64,000 nucleotides of DNA, from positions 248,001 to 312,000 of the forward strand of contig NZ_CABFVU010000005.1 of NCBI RefSeq assembly GCF_902150045.1. Direction: 5' to 3'. Each line of letters opens with the position of its first letter. The first letter of the stretch is position 1. The DNA comes from Chitinophaga polysaccharea (lineage in GTDB: Bacteria > Bacteroidota > Bacteroidia > Chitinophagales > Chitinophagaceae). A program made the position numbers and the translations under genes. The notes beneath the pieces were generated by a model. It worked only from the letters and a program-made list of their open reading frames with translations, had not been told where the DNA came from and searched no databases. Shown here piece by piece: positions 1 to 9,309 of this stretch.

Positions 1-522
1 TTTAACGGCTGTTTGTTTCTGGTTAAGCACTGTTTTAGTACTGATGTGAAGTATCTTCACCACTTCTGCAGTATCTCTCCCTTCAAAGTAGATCATTCTA
101 AAAACTTCGGCACAGCCTTTTGGAAGTAAGTTAATCTGTTCGTGCGCGGCAGCAGCCACCCTGGCACGGACCTGCTCAACCTCCGACTGCCAATCATAAT
201 CGTCTCCTACAAGCTGGAGCTCATTCAAGGAAAGCTGTTCTTTTTTGAGCTGCCCCAGCCAGCGGAAGCTGGCATGGCGTGTGACAAGAAAAAGATAATT
301 TTTCAGATGCAGGAAACTATCAAAATGCTTTGGCTGTTCAGCGGTTTTTACAAGAATACCGGAAACGATATCTTTTGCTGCTTCTGCATCATTGACTAAC
401 TTAAAGGCATAATAACTGAGCTGCCCGAAAAATTTCAGGTAGATATGTTCCAATGCTTTCGGGTCTCCATCTTCAATAAGCGTAAGGAGCTCCTGTTCTT
501 CCAAAAGTTTATCTGCGTGCAA
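1..522 (-). CDS. ECF-type RNA polymerase sigma factor, C-terminus cut by window edge
   Basis: Reading the minus strand from 522 gives an open frame of about 174 codons that leaves the window at base 1. The N-terminal half has the region 2 pattern of ECF sigma factors (EDGDPKALEHIY, then a helix containing FGQLSYYAFKLV). The visible end has region 4 features (LPKGCAEVFRMIYFEG followed by a helix-turn-helix with DTAEVVKILHIS). There is no ATG at the expected start; the best start is TTG at 522-520, about 25 bases after a TTAGTTTG -7-like element. Such factors usually act with a FecR anti-sigma factor and a SusC receptor, but those partners would lie outside the window. Family assignment is fairly secure; the start is less so. 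Confidence 0.75.
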   Translation of the reverse strand, partial: MHADKLLEEQELLTLIEDGDPKALEHIYLKFFGQLSYYAFKLVNDAEAAKDIVSGILVKTAEQPKHFDSFLHLKNYLFLVTRHASFRWLGQLKKEQLSLNELQLVGDDYDWQSEVEQVRARVAAAAHEQINLLPKGCAEVFRMIYFEGRDTAEVVKILHISTKTVLNQKQTAVK

Positions 523-642
523 TTTTCTGCTTGATTTTCCTTCCGCGCAAACTAAAATAAAAATTTGATAATCTATAGTTTTGGCGCAGGGGAAAAAATG
601 AGAGGGAATAATATGCCCCTGACTTCAGGCTTACAGCTGTTT

Positions 643-3540
643 TTATATCTGGTTAAAAAAAGTGCTTAACGACTGCTCCGTTGGCAGGCCAATTTTTTTT
701 CTTATCCGGTACCGGCTTACTTCTACGCCACGTACGGTTATGTTCAGCAGCTGCGATATTTCTTTTGTGGTCAGATTCAATTTAATGTAAGCGCATACTT
801 TTAAATCGGAGGTAGTCAGCTGAGGGTATTGTTTTTTTAGTTTATTCAGGAAATCATCATTCAACTCGTCAAAATGAGCGGCAAACACTTCCCAGTTGGC
901 ATTGATCTTTTCTGCATCCTTAATGAGATCCGTGATACTTTTAATATCATTTGTTTCACTGTTGAGGCGCGACACTCTTTCCTTTATTTTGGTCAAGGTA
1001 TCCGATTTTTCCATCAGGTGCATACTGGTGTTTGCAAGCTCTTTTTTCTTCAGCAGCACCTCCTGTTCCAGTTTTTCCTTTTGAAGCCTGATGATTTCCT
1101 TTTCATTTTTCTCCAGCTCCAGGTGATGAATGTATCTGAGTTTCTTCTGTTCTTCCTCAAATTTTTGCTGTTGCAGCAGCAGCTTATGTTTCAGGTACCT
1201 GCGTATCATAAATACCAGGCCGGCTAAAATAGCCATATAGCCAAGTATCGCCCAGGTGGTTTTATACCAGGGAGCCTTTATTATAAAGGTATATGACATC
1301 ACCGGGGATTCGTTATGCTGGTAGTCCCGGGCTTTTACTTTAAAGGTGTATTCCCCGTTCGACAGGTTAGTGTAGTCTTTTTCTGTTTTACTATCCCAGG
1401 ATGACCAGTCGTTATCGTAACCTTCCAGTTGATAGCTATACGTAATATTTTGCTGGAAATCATATACCGGGGAGCTGTACTCAAAATGAAAAGCGTTGAA
1501 TGCCGATGGTAACTGCAGAATTTCCCTGTTGCTGCCGGAAGCGGCGGCTGCAGGATCTGTGTCCTGGTAACCGCCATAGATGGTGCTGTCGGTTCTACCG
1601 GTGATCTTCACCATTCCCAGTCGCACGGTAATGCGTTGCTGGGAGGAAGTATATCTTTGATAGTCGAGATGGATCAATCCTTTTTCTGAGCCAATAAATA
1701 CATTTTCCCTGTTATAGGGATAAATGTTCTCAAACTTCGGAAGGAGCTGCCCGGCCAGCTCCGGGAAATAAGTGACCTTGGGCAAACCACCGGTATCAGC
1801 CGAAAAATGCACTACACCTGTCCCTTTCTCGTTGCAGAACCAGATGTTACCTTCCTTGTCTTCCGTCAGGTACCGTACTTTCATCCTGCCAAAAACAGCG
1901 GAAAGAAACCCCGAGGGGGAGAATTTTTGGGAGGAGGGGTTAAACTCGTAAAGTCCTCCCGAAGTAGCAAAGAGGATTTGATTTTTTATTTTAAAAACAA
2001 AGTTATTTAAGGTAGATGGGAGGCCATCGCTGACGGTGTATAAATGAAAGGAGTATTTTTTCCTGTTGTCCGATAAACTCACCCGGTAAACGCCCCGGTA
2101 AGGATGAGAAGCCCAGATATCTCCATTGGCGTCTAATGCCATAAAGCGATAAGAGTCGGGAGTGCCTTCTATTTTGCCTTCATCGTGAAAACTATTGCCC
2201 TCATACCGTAGCCGCTTCAGTCCATAATAGGTGCCTACTATGATATCCTGTACAGGATAAACAGAAGATAGCGGAAGGAAATACCAGGTGCCTGCATCCC
2301 CGGAAAGCTGCCTGGCTTCAGTGCCCTGTACCTCGTAGCTCCCGTTGTCACTGCCAAGCAATAAATGCCCGTTTATCCCGGCAAGATTCCAGGCTTCACG
2401 GTTCTCTGTATTTTTTACCAGGGAAAAATCATCCCTCGTAATGTGTATATCATTACTGTTAGCCACGGGAGCGCTGTACAGGCCGCTGGATGTGGCCACA
2501 TACAGCCTGTTATTGAATATGGAGGTGGAATAACCGGGAAGGTTGCTGGCCTTGCCCACCTGCAGGTACCTGATGGCGGAGTTGTAGTTGATATAACTGA
2601 TGCCGCTGTTCAGCCCTGTCCATAAATTATTGCTGGCATCTTTAAATACACTCAGGGCATTGTTGTTCTGAAGGCCCTGGTCATTGGAATAGCTTTGCCA
2701 TACATTACTTCTTATATTAAGTACCTGGCATCCGCCGGAAGAGGTGGCAAGCATCAGTTCCTCTTCATTTATCTTCGCAGCAGCATTGATGTAGAGATGA
2801 TCGGGGGTATTATTAAGCACTGTACTTATCGAGTCGTTGTGCAGCAGGAAAATACCATTGGTCCGGCTAACGATGTAAATACTGTCCTTACCCATTTGAA
2901 GAATGCCGGCAATGAGTATCCCCGTAAGTTTCTTCCCCCTGGCAACAGGCGCCCATTGATTTTTATCGAACTGTAATAATCCCGCCATGCGGTCTGAAGC
3001 ATAAATATGCTCACCGGCACGCCCCATGAAAAGCCATTGTGAATTGGAAGGATATACCCTGATCGATTTACCGTTGTATTCAAAGATGCGGCCATCAGCC
3101 TGGAAAAAGATCCTGCTCCCCATAATGGCAATATGCCATATATCCGCAAACTTTTTGTGTTGCTCCGGGATATTATCTTTTAAAGATGTATATGTTAGTA
3201 TACCATTGACATCGGGGGAGAAGTAGCCTATCTCATCCTGCCCGCCCACATAAATTTTCCCGTCGTCGCTAACCGCGAGCGACCATATAACAGTGCTGTT
3301 GGGTAATGGATAGAGCTTCCAGTGGCTTCCATCAAAACTCAGCAGTCCTTCATTATTGGCAAAATACATGACTCCCTGCTTATCTTGTCCCATGTCCCAG
3401 TTCTGACTGCCACCCTGATAATCAAATTTGGTGTAGTTGACCACTGCAGGAAGCCCGCACCCGTTTTGTGCCTGAACGGCATCACAGTATGCTGACAACA
3501 GTAAGGAAAAAAACAGTATATTAAGTAAGGTCTTATTCAT
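643..3540 (-). CDS. Membrane-bound Reg_prop/Y_Y_Y sensor with LuxR-type HTH
   Basis: A one-component transmembrane regulator of about 965 residues. After a signal peptide (start chosen at MNKTLLN, 22 codons inside the longest frame, because the signal sequence begins there) comes a long region of two-component-regulator propeller repeats, then a Y_Y_Y domain around residues 660-745 (motif YSYQLEGYDNDWS). One membrane segment follows near 758-778, then a charged coiled coil rich in K, E and Q. The last 60 residues form a LuxR-type helix-turn-helix (LTTKEISQLLNITVRGVEV). No histidine kinase, HATPase or receiver domain is present, so the signal must pass directly from periplasm to the cytoplasmic HTH. 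It is divergent from the SusC gene at 3725 and is the likely regulator of that PUL. Confidence 0.85.
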   Translation of the reverse strand: MNKTLLNILFFSLLLSAYCDAVQAQNGCGLPAVVNYTKFDYQGGSQNWDMGQDKQGVMYFANNEGLLSFDGSHWKLYPLPNSTVIWSLAVSDDGKIYVGGQDEIGYFSPDVNGILTYTSLKDNIPEQHKKFADIWHIAIMGSRIFFQADGRIFEYNGKSIRVYPSNSQWLFMGRAGEHIYASDRMAGLLQFDKNQWAPVARGKKLTGILIAGILQMGKDSIYIVSRTNGIFLLHNDSISTVLNNTPDHLYINAAAKINEEELMLATSSGGCQVLNIRSNVWQSYSNDQGLQNNNALSVFKDASNNLWTGLNSGISYINYNSAIRYLQVGKASNLPGYSTSIFNNRLYVATSSGLYSAPVANSNDIHITRDDFSLVKNTENREAWNLAGINGHLLLGSDNGSYEVQGTEARQLSGDAGTWYFLPLSSVYPVQDIIVGTYYGLKRLRYEGNSFHDEGKIEGTPDSYRFMALDANGDIWASHPYRGVYRVSLSDNRKKYSFHLYTVSDGLPSTLNNFVFKIKNQILFATSGGLYEFNPSSQKFSPSGFLSAVFGRMKVRYLTEDKEGNIWFCNEKGTGVVHFSADTGGLPKVTYFPELAGQLLPKFENIYPYNRENVFIGSEKGLIHLDYQRYTSSQQRITVRLGMVKITGRTDSTIYGGYQDTDPAAAASGSNREILQLPSAFNAFHFEYSSPVYDFQQNITYSYQLEGYDNDWSSWDSKTEKDYTNLSNGEYTFKVKARDYQHNESPVMSYTFIIKAPWYKTTWAILGYMAILAGLVFMIRRYLKHKLLLQQQKFEEEQKKLRYIHHLELEKNEKEIIRLQKEKLEQEVLLKKKELANTSMHLMEKSDTLTKIKERVSRLNSETNDIKSITDLIKDAEKINANWEVFAAHFDELNDDFLNKLKKQYPQLTTSDLKVCAYIKLNLTTKEISQLLNITVRGVEVSRYRIRKKIGLPTEQSLSTFFNQI

Positions 3541-3666
3541 ATCGCATTCCCCGATCCACCGATGTAGTAGTATTGTAGTAGTGTCTTTTGTTATAAAAAT
3601 AGGCATTTACGGGATAAGACGTAGTATTGTTGGGGTAGTTTCGACACATTTAATGATAAGCCCGCC

Positions 3667-3674
3667 TACATTTG
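3667..3674 (+). promoter_or_regulatory. Putative Bacteroidota -7 promoter element for the first PUL
   Basis: TACATTTG matches the Bacteroidota -7 consensus TAnnTTTG at every fixed position and lies 50 bases before the SusC start at 3725. No convincing -33 TTG is seen at the expected distance, so this promoter may depend on the divergent regulator. The assignment is by consensus match only. Confidence 0.4.
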
Positions 3675-3724
3675 TTATACCACGGATCCACTTTATCAGG
3701 AACAACCAAAAATAAATTTTACGT

Positions 3725-6700
3725 ATGAAAAAAAAGTTCTTCAGAATTTTTATCCTCCTTGTACTTTCTATTACCGGCCATTTTACAACCAACGCTCAAA
3801 ACAGAACTGTAAAGGGTACTGTAACTGACGACAAAAACGCCCCTGTCATCGGAGCCTCTATAGGTGTAAAAGGTACGGTTATAGGTACTCTGACAAATGA
3901 AAGCGGAACATTTACGCTTTCCGTGCCTCCCGGTGCAGATTCGATTGCGGTGTCGGCAATTGGTTTTGTAAACAAGGTGGTTGCCATCTCCGGCAGCGTA
4001 TTGAATATTCAGCTGGAGACTTCCAGGACCAGCCTGGATGAAGTAATAGTGGTTGGTTATGGCACACAAAAGAAAGGAGACCTCACCGCCCCGATCACCA
4101 CTGTTAACACGGAAAATATGCTTAAACGCACTACTGCCAGCCCGATGGAGGCATTACAGGGAAGCGTTCCCGGTGTACAGGTGGTTACCAGCGGGGCGCC
4201 CGGCAGTTCCCCGAATGTACGCATCAGGGGGGTAGGGTCATTTAACAATGAAAATCCATTGTATGTGGTGGATGGAATGTTTGTAAATGACATCAGTTTT
4301 CTGAATCCCAATGATATTGCCGACATGTCTATCCTGAAAGATGCATCCGGTGCCGCCATCTACGGGGTACGTGCAGCCAATGGCGTAGTGCTGATCACCA
4401 CGAAGAAAGGAAAAGCCAATATGAAAACCCGCGTAACCTATAATGGCTATGTAGGCGTTCAGAAGCCAACGAATGTCCTTAAAATGGCTAACGGAAAGCA
4501 ATATACTGAGTTTTCCCTTCAACGGGGATCTGTGGCAGATAGTGGCACCGTGTTACTGTCGTCCGAAAGGTTCGGCGGCAGCGGGCTTAATCCCACTACC
4601 AGCACCGATTGGTATGATGTTATATTGAGAAAGAGCGCAATGCTGACCAACCACGGCATTGATGTGCAGGGGGGAAGCGACAAGATAACTTACTCAATGG
4701 GTTTGAACTACACCTATCAGAATGGTATCCTGAATGCACTGAACAACTTTAAAAGATATAACGGCCGCTTACAACTGGAAGCTAAGGCGTTTAGCTGGTT
4801 GAAATTAGGGTTCTCTGCCATCTTTAATAATTCGGTTACTTTTAGTCCCAATAACGGCGCTTTCCTGGATGCTTACACGGCCTCCCCGTTGTACCCCGTG
4901 TATGACGACGCCAACGTAAATGCGTTCCCGGTGAAGTTTACCGCCGCTTCTGTGATTGGAAGGTCTGATGACAAAAACCCTATGGCATCTGCCTATTATA
5001 ATTACGACAGGTCCAAGGCTTTCCAGATATTGCCTACATTATATGGCGAGGCCGGTTTCTGGGAGAACAAGCTTACATTCAGATCCCAGTTGAGCCAGAT
5101 CTATGGTTCCCTGCTGGGCACAAACTACCTGCCTCAGCGGAACCTGGGCCCGGGCGCCGGCTCTACCGTATCGCACCTCAAATCCATCCAGGAAAGAACT
5201 ACCAATTATATCCTGGATAACCTGCTTACCTATAAAGATGGTAAGGGCCTGCATCACTGGAGCTTGTTACTGGGGCAATCAACCAGGGAAGAGCGCTGGC
5301 GCCAGACGCGGACAGAAGCCGATAACATACCCAATGTGGAAGAATCCTGGTATGCCGGACAGGGAACATCCAATGCGGCTTACTACGGAGAAGACGGTAC
5401 CCGTAACGCCGGTATTTCCTACTTTACACGCGGTACCTATGATTATGATAATAAATACCTGCTTACTGCCACATTCCGTGCAGACGGAAGCTCAAAGTAC
5501 CAGACCAAATGGGGCTATTTCCCTTCCGTGGGCCTGGGATGGGTGCTGAGCAAGGAAGCTTTCATGAAGAACCAGAAAGTATTTGATTTCCTGAAACTGA
5601 GAGGTAGCTGGGGTAAGCTTGGAAACGACGGGGTAAATGCCAACGCAGGTTACGCCGTTGTAAAAACAGGCAACAGCGCTTCTGCTGTTTTTGGCAGCAC
5701 TGCCAACGCCAACGGGGAATATATACCAGGGTATTCCGTAAACAGGTTCTATACAGATATTACCTGGGAAGTAGTAACAGAGTGGGATGGGGGTGTTGAT
5801 TTTGAAATGCTGAAGGGAAGATTAAACGGCTCTGTTGATTACTACAACAGGAAAACTTCCCAGGCTGCTTTCTCCCGGCCATTCCCTTTCACTTACACTA
5901 CCATATATGGTAACTGGGCAGATATGGAGAACAGCGGCTGGGATATCGCATTGAGCTGGAACGACAAAATCGGTAACCTCGGATACCAGATAAGCGCGAA
6001 TATGTCGACCCTGAAAAATAAAGTCACCAACTTAGGTACGCTTCCCAGTTCAACCAGCGGTTTCCCTGAATGGACTGCGGAATTTCCGAACCGTATCGTA
6101 GTAGGGCAACCCATCAACTACTTCTATGGGTATGAATTTACAGGCATATACCAAACCCCTGAGGAAGTGAGTGGCGACCCGGTGGCGGCACATTATAACC
6201 AAACAGCTACTTCACCTATCCTGCCCGGGTTTCCCAAGTATAAAGACCAGAATGGTGACGGCGTGCTGGATGATAAAGACCGTATCAACATGGGAAGCTA
6301 TTTGCCCAAAGTTACCTATGGCTTTAATATAGCGCTTAACTATAAAAAATTTGATTTCAGCGTGGCGTTCCAGGGCGTGTCCGGAAATAAAATATTCAAC
6401 CTTAACCGCGGACGGCTTTACAAAGCTTCCACTTCCCTGAACCTGGACGAGAAATTTGCATCCAGCCTGTGGACCGGCCCCGGATCAACGAATGCCTATC
6501 CTTCTGCCTATGCGCTGGGACAGGGCTGGTTTAAAGTAAGCAACTCCTTCTTTGTGGAAAGCGGCGCTTACCTGCGCATACAGAACATTCAGCTGGGCTA
6601 TAACTTTAATATAGGTAAAGAATCGCCTGTTGCCATGAGGGTATTTGCTACTGCCGACAGGCCCTTTCTGTTTACCCGGTACAATGGCTTTACACCTGAG

Positions 6701-6802
6701 GTAGGTACAAATAACTCTTTTGGCTACAAGGTGTCCGGTTATGATGCGAACGTTTACCCGGTTTCTTCTACCTACAGCTTAGGTGTAAGAGCTACCTTCT
6801 AA
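3725..6802 (+). CDS. SusC/RagA-family TonB-dependent outer-membrane transporter
   Basis: A 1025-residue TonB-linked outer-membrane protein. It has a signal peptide ending near TNAQN, a carboxypeptidase-like CarboxypepD_reg domain (residues 28-105, GTVTDDKNAPVIGASI), a TonB-box/plug start (DEVIVVGYGTQKK) and a plug domain with VRIRGVGSFNNENPLYVVDG. A long beta-barrel follows, ending in the aromatic residue F. With the SusD-type lipoprotein encoded 72 bases downstream it would form the pedal-bin importer for oligosaccharides released by the GH16 enzyme. It lacks an N-terminal STN domain, so control by sigma/FecR signalling is not expected. The divergent Reg_prop/LuxR protein is the more likely regulator. 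Confidence 0.95.
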   Translation: MKKKFFRIFILLVLSITGHFTTNAQNRTVKGTVTDDKNAPVIGASIGVKGTVIGTLTNESGTFTLSVPPGADSIAVSAIGFVNKVVAISGSVLNIQLETSRTSLDEVIVVGYGTQKKGDLTAPITTVNTENMLKRTTASPMEALQGSVPGVQVVTSGAPGSSPNVRIRGVGSFNNENPLYVVDGMFVNDISFLNPNDIADMSILKDASGAAIYGVRAANGVVLITTKKGKANMKTRVTYNGYVGVQKPTNVLKMANGKQYTEFSLQRGSVADSGTVLLSSERFGGSGLNPTTSTDWYDVILRKSAMLTNHGIDVQGGSDKITYSMGLNYTYQNGILNALNNFKRYNGRLQLEAKAFSWLKLGFSAIFNNSVTFSPNNGAFLDAYTASPLYPVYDDANVNAFPVKFTAASVIGRSDDKNPMASAYYNYDRSKAFQILPTLYGEAGFWENKLTFRSQLSQIYGSLLGTNYLPQRNLGPGAGSTVSHLKSIQERTTNYILDNLLTYKDGKGLHHWSLLLGQSTREERWRQTRTEADNIPNVEESWYAGQGTSNAAYYGEDGTRNAGISYFTRGTYDYDNKYLLTATFRADGSSKYQTKWGYFPSVGLGWVLSKEAFMKNQKVFDFLKLRGSWGKLGNDGVNANAGYAVVKTGNSASAVFGSTANANGEYIPGYSVNRFYTDITWEVVTEWDGGVDFEMLKGRLNGSVDYYNRKTSQAAFSRPFPFTYTTIYGNWADMENSGWDIALSWNDKIGNLGYQISANMSTLKNKVTNLGTLPSSTSGFPEWTAEFPNRIVVGQPINYFYGYEFTGIYQTPEEVSGDPVAAHYNQTATSPILPGFPKYKDQNGDGVLDDKDRINMGSYLPKVTYGFNIALNYKKFDFSVAFQGVSGNKIFNLNRGRLYKASTSLNLDEKFASSLWTGPGSTNAYPSAYALGQGWFKVSNSFFVESGAYLRIQNIQLGYNFNIGKESPVAMRVFATADRPFLFTRYNGFTPEVGTNNSFGYKVSGYDANVYPVSSTYSLGVRATF

Positions 6803-6874
6803 AAAAGGCTTTCGTTTAAGGATATACGAAAATGTTGCTGTAATACCAGTTATAGAAATTTAAAAAAAGAAAAT

Positions 6875-8410
6875 ATGAGAATCTATATATCAATTTTGCT
6901 CATCGCAACGGTTTTATTTTCCGGCTGCTCCAAGTTCCTGGATCGCCCGTTGGAAAATCAGCCCCAGGCAACTACCATCGATTATACTGATCTGTCTTTA
7001 ATGTACCAGCCGGTGTCTGGTGTGTACAGAACCGCTGCCAGCGGCACTTTCGGAAAATGGATCAGTGTTGCTATCCGGTCGTCACGCAGTGATGATATCG
7101 AACCGGGAAATGATGATGCCGGACAGGTAGGCATCCACAATTTTCAAACCGATGTAACCGTAAAAAGTTACTGGGGTATCAACGATATGTGGATCAGCAT
7201 GTATTCCGTGGTGCTGGGCGCCAACAGCGCATTGGCTGAACTGGACAAATTTGGGAAAAATATCCCTGCGGGCGATGCCGACAAAACCAAGCTGCTGGCA
7301 AGGTACCAGGCGGAAGTCCGCTTTTACAGGGCGCTTGCGCAGTTCTGGCTTTGCAGAAGCTATGGCGCAGTACCTATCCTGGGCATAGAAAGCAACGACC
7401 CGGCTAACCTGGGCGGAGTTGGCAAAAGCAGCGTTGAGGACGTAAATAAGTATGTGATCTCCGAAATGGATTTCTGTATTGCCAACCTGGAAGATGCCCG
7501 TCCCAATGCAGCTGCGCATGTTGGAGGTGTTACGAAGTATACGGCGCTGATGCTGAAAGCCAAAGCAGCTATGGACCTGGCAGGGAATAATAATGGCAGC
7601 ACTTACTGGGATGTAGTACTGGACTGTACTAACCAGATTGTGAATAGCGGTAAGTTCTCCCTGTTCAGTGATTACTACCAGCTGTTTAAAAAGCCGGGTA
7701 AGTTATGTGATGAATCTATTCTGGAACTGCAATATTCGGATTTTGGAAAATCTACCGGCGATATCGTAATTTCCGGTGGCCCGGGCGAAGAATGGGGTAA
7801 CTTCTTTTTCTTCCAGGGGCCCGAAAATACCTACAGCCCTGTTATCACAGGCCCTGGATGGATGGTGCCCACACAAAAAGCGGTTGATTTCCTGAAATCA
7901 CGTAATGATAGTGTACGTTTAAAAACAGCCATCCAGTATTGCGGTATTAATGGCGCTCCCGGTACCTATTCCGTTACGCCTGATGGGGATACTATCTCCG
8001 GAAACGCGTCCAGGAAGAAATACTTTAATGGTAAATCATATACTCCCCGTTCGCAAATGACGGCAGACAGGATTGACTATTATGGCGCAAATAATAATAT
8101 CCGGATCATGCGTTATGCAGAAGCGCTGCTGATGAATGCGGAAGCAAAAATCCGTAAAGGACAAAGCGGGGATGCCCAGGTGAATTTAGTCAGGAACCGG
8201 GTAAAGCTGGCTTCAATCAGCAATGTAACGCTGCAGCAGTTGCTGGATGAACGCCATGCGGAACTGATCTGTGAATGGTGGGGAGAAAGATTCAACGACC
8301 TGCTGAGAACCGAACAGGCCGCCACCGTGCTCCCTGGTTTTATAAAAGGAAGAAGTGAATATATTCCCATTCCGCAGGCGCAGGAAGATGTAAATCCAAA
8401 GCTTAAATAA
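6875..8410 (+). CDS. SusD/RagB-family glycan-binding lipoprotein
   Basis: A 511-residue surface lipoprotein with signal peptide and lipobox FSGC (Cys18), followed by KFLDRPLE, a typical SusD N-terminus. TPR-like helices include FYRALAQFWLCRSYG, the conserved SusD helix that packs against SusC. The C-terminal part has the usual LRYAEALLMNAEAK-like segment (IMRYAEALLMNAEAK), the RHAEL...WWGERFNDLLR block and the terminal IPIPQAQEDVNP signature. It is the lid partner of the SusC encoded immediately upstream and binds the incoming glycan. Length and motif order are normal for the family. Confidence 0.95.
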   Translation: MRIYISILLIATVLFSGCSKFLDRPLENQPQATTIDYTDLSLMYQPVSGVYRTAASGTFGKWISVAIRSSRSDDIEPGNDDAGQVGIHNFQTDVTVKSYWGINDMWISMYSVVLGANSALAELDKFGKNIPAGDADKTKLLARYQAEVRFYRALAQFWLCRSYGAVPILGIESNDPANLGGVGKSSVEDVNKYVISEMDFCIANLEDARPNAAAHVGGVTKYTALMLKAKAAMDLAGNNNGSTYWDVVLDCTNQIVNSGKFSLFSDYYQLFKKPGKLCDESILELQYSDFGKSTGDIVISGGPGEEWGNFFFFQGPENTYSPVITGPGWMVPTQKAVDFLKSRNDSVRLKTAIQYCGINGAPGTYSVTPDGDTISGNASRKKYFNGKSYTPRSQMTADRIDYYGANNNIRIMRYAEALLMNAEAKIRKGQSGDAQVNLVRNRVKLASISNVTLQQLLDERHAELICEWWGERFNDLLRTEQAATVLPGFIKGRSEYIPIPQAQEDVNPKLK

Positions 8411-9253
8411 ATGATAGTAAAGAAAGCACTTAACCTGATGAAAAGAAGTATTTATTGTCTCGTTTTAACATGGGTGGGATGTTGCTGCATAACAGCCTCC
8501 CAGGCCCAGTCCATCAAACGGCATACGAAATGGAAGCTGACCTGGAGCGATGAGTTTAACTACAACGGATTACCGGACAGCACCAAATGGGGATATCAGA
8601 CCGGCAGATCCGGCTGGGGAAATAATGAGCTGCAGTTTTACACCGGCGCAGATATCAATAATGCGAAAGTGGCAAATGGCACCCTGTCTGTAATTGCCAG
8701 GAATGGCGGCAGCGGGGATCATCAATACACGTCGGCCAGGATGATCACCAAAAACAAAGGCGACTGGAAATACGGAAAGCTGGAAGTAAGGGCCAAACTT
8801 CCAGAAGGCAGGGGCCTTTGGCCTGCTATCTGGATGCTGTCAACAGACAATGAATACGGAGGCTGGCCTGAAAGCGGGGAGATTGATGTGATGGAGCATG
8901 TTGGATATATGAAAGACAGCATCTTCGGAAGCCTGCACAGCAAATCCTATAATCATGTTATCGGAACACAGAAAACAAAAGGGGTGTACATTAAAAATCC
9001 TTATAAGAAATTTCATGTGTATGCAATAGAATGGACCCCTGATAATATCACCTTCCTGCTCGACGGGAAGGTGTATTACCAGGTGGCTAATGAGCACAAA
9101 GGCCATGAAGGCTGGCCTTTCGACAGGAAATTCTATTTGCTGCTGAACGTGGCTGTAGGCGGCAACTGGGGCGGTAAGGAAGGTATAGATGAAACAGTGT
9201 TCCCGGCCGCCATGCAGGTGGATTATGTAAGGATGTACGAATGGGTGCAGTAA
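8411..9253 (+). CDS. GH16-family beta-glucanase (secreted)
   Basis: A glycoside hydrolase family 16 enzyme of 280 residues. The catalytic motif is GEIDVMEHVG (nucleophile Glu157, Asp159, acid/base Glu162, numbered from the first ATG), as in laminarinases and other beta-1,3(4)-glucanases. WSDEFN near the N-terminus and the C-terminal VDYVRMYEW strand are also typical. The first ATG abuts the SusD stop codon (8408-8410), suggesting translational coupling. A second ATG at 8438 gives a cleaner signal peptide (MKRSIYCLVL through SQAQ), so the true start could be either. Substrate could be laminarin, mixed-linkage glucan or another GH16 target; the E-x-D-x-x-E spacing with the inserted Met favours the laminarinase-like branch. 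Confidence 0.9.
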   Translation: MIVKKALNLMKRSIYCLVLTWVGCCCITASQAQSIKRHTKWKLTWSDEFNYNGLPDSTKWGYQTGRSGWGNNELQFYTGADINNAKVANGTLSVIARNGGSGDHQYTSARMITKNKGDWKYGKLEVRAKLPEGRGLWPAIWMLSTDNEYGGWPESGEIDVMEHVGYMKDSIFGSLHSKSYNHVIGTQKTKGVYIKNPYKKFHVYAIEWTPDNITFLLDGKVYYQVANEHKGHEGWPFDRKFYLLLNVAVGGNWGGKEGIDETVFPAAMQVDYVRMYEWVQ

Positions 9254-9309
9254 CACCCCGGTAAAGATCTCAAAGTATAATTTTTAATGAATCTCATTAA
9301 GGTAAAAGT

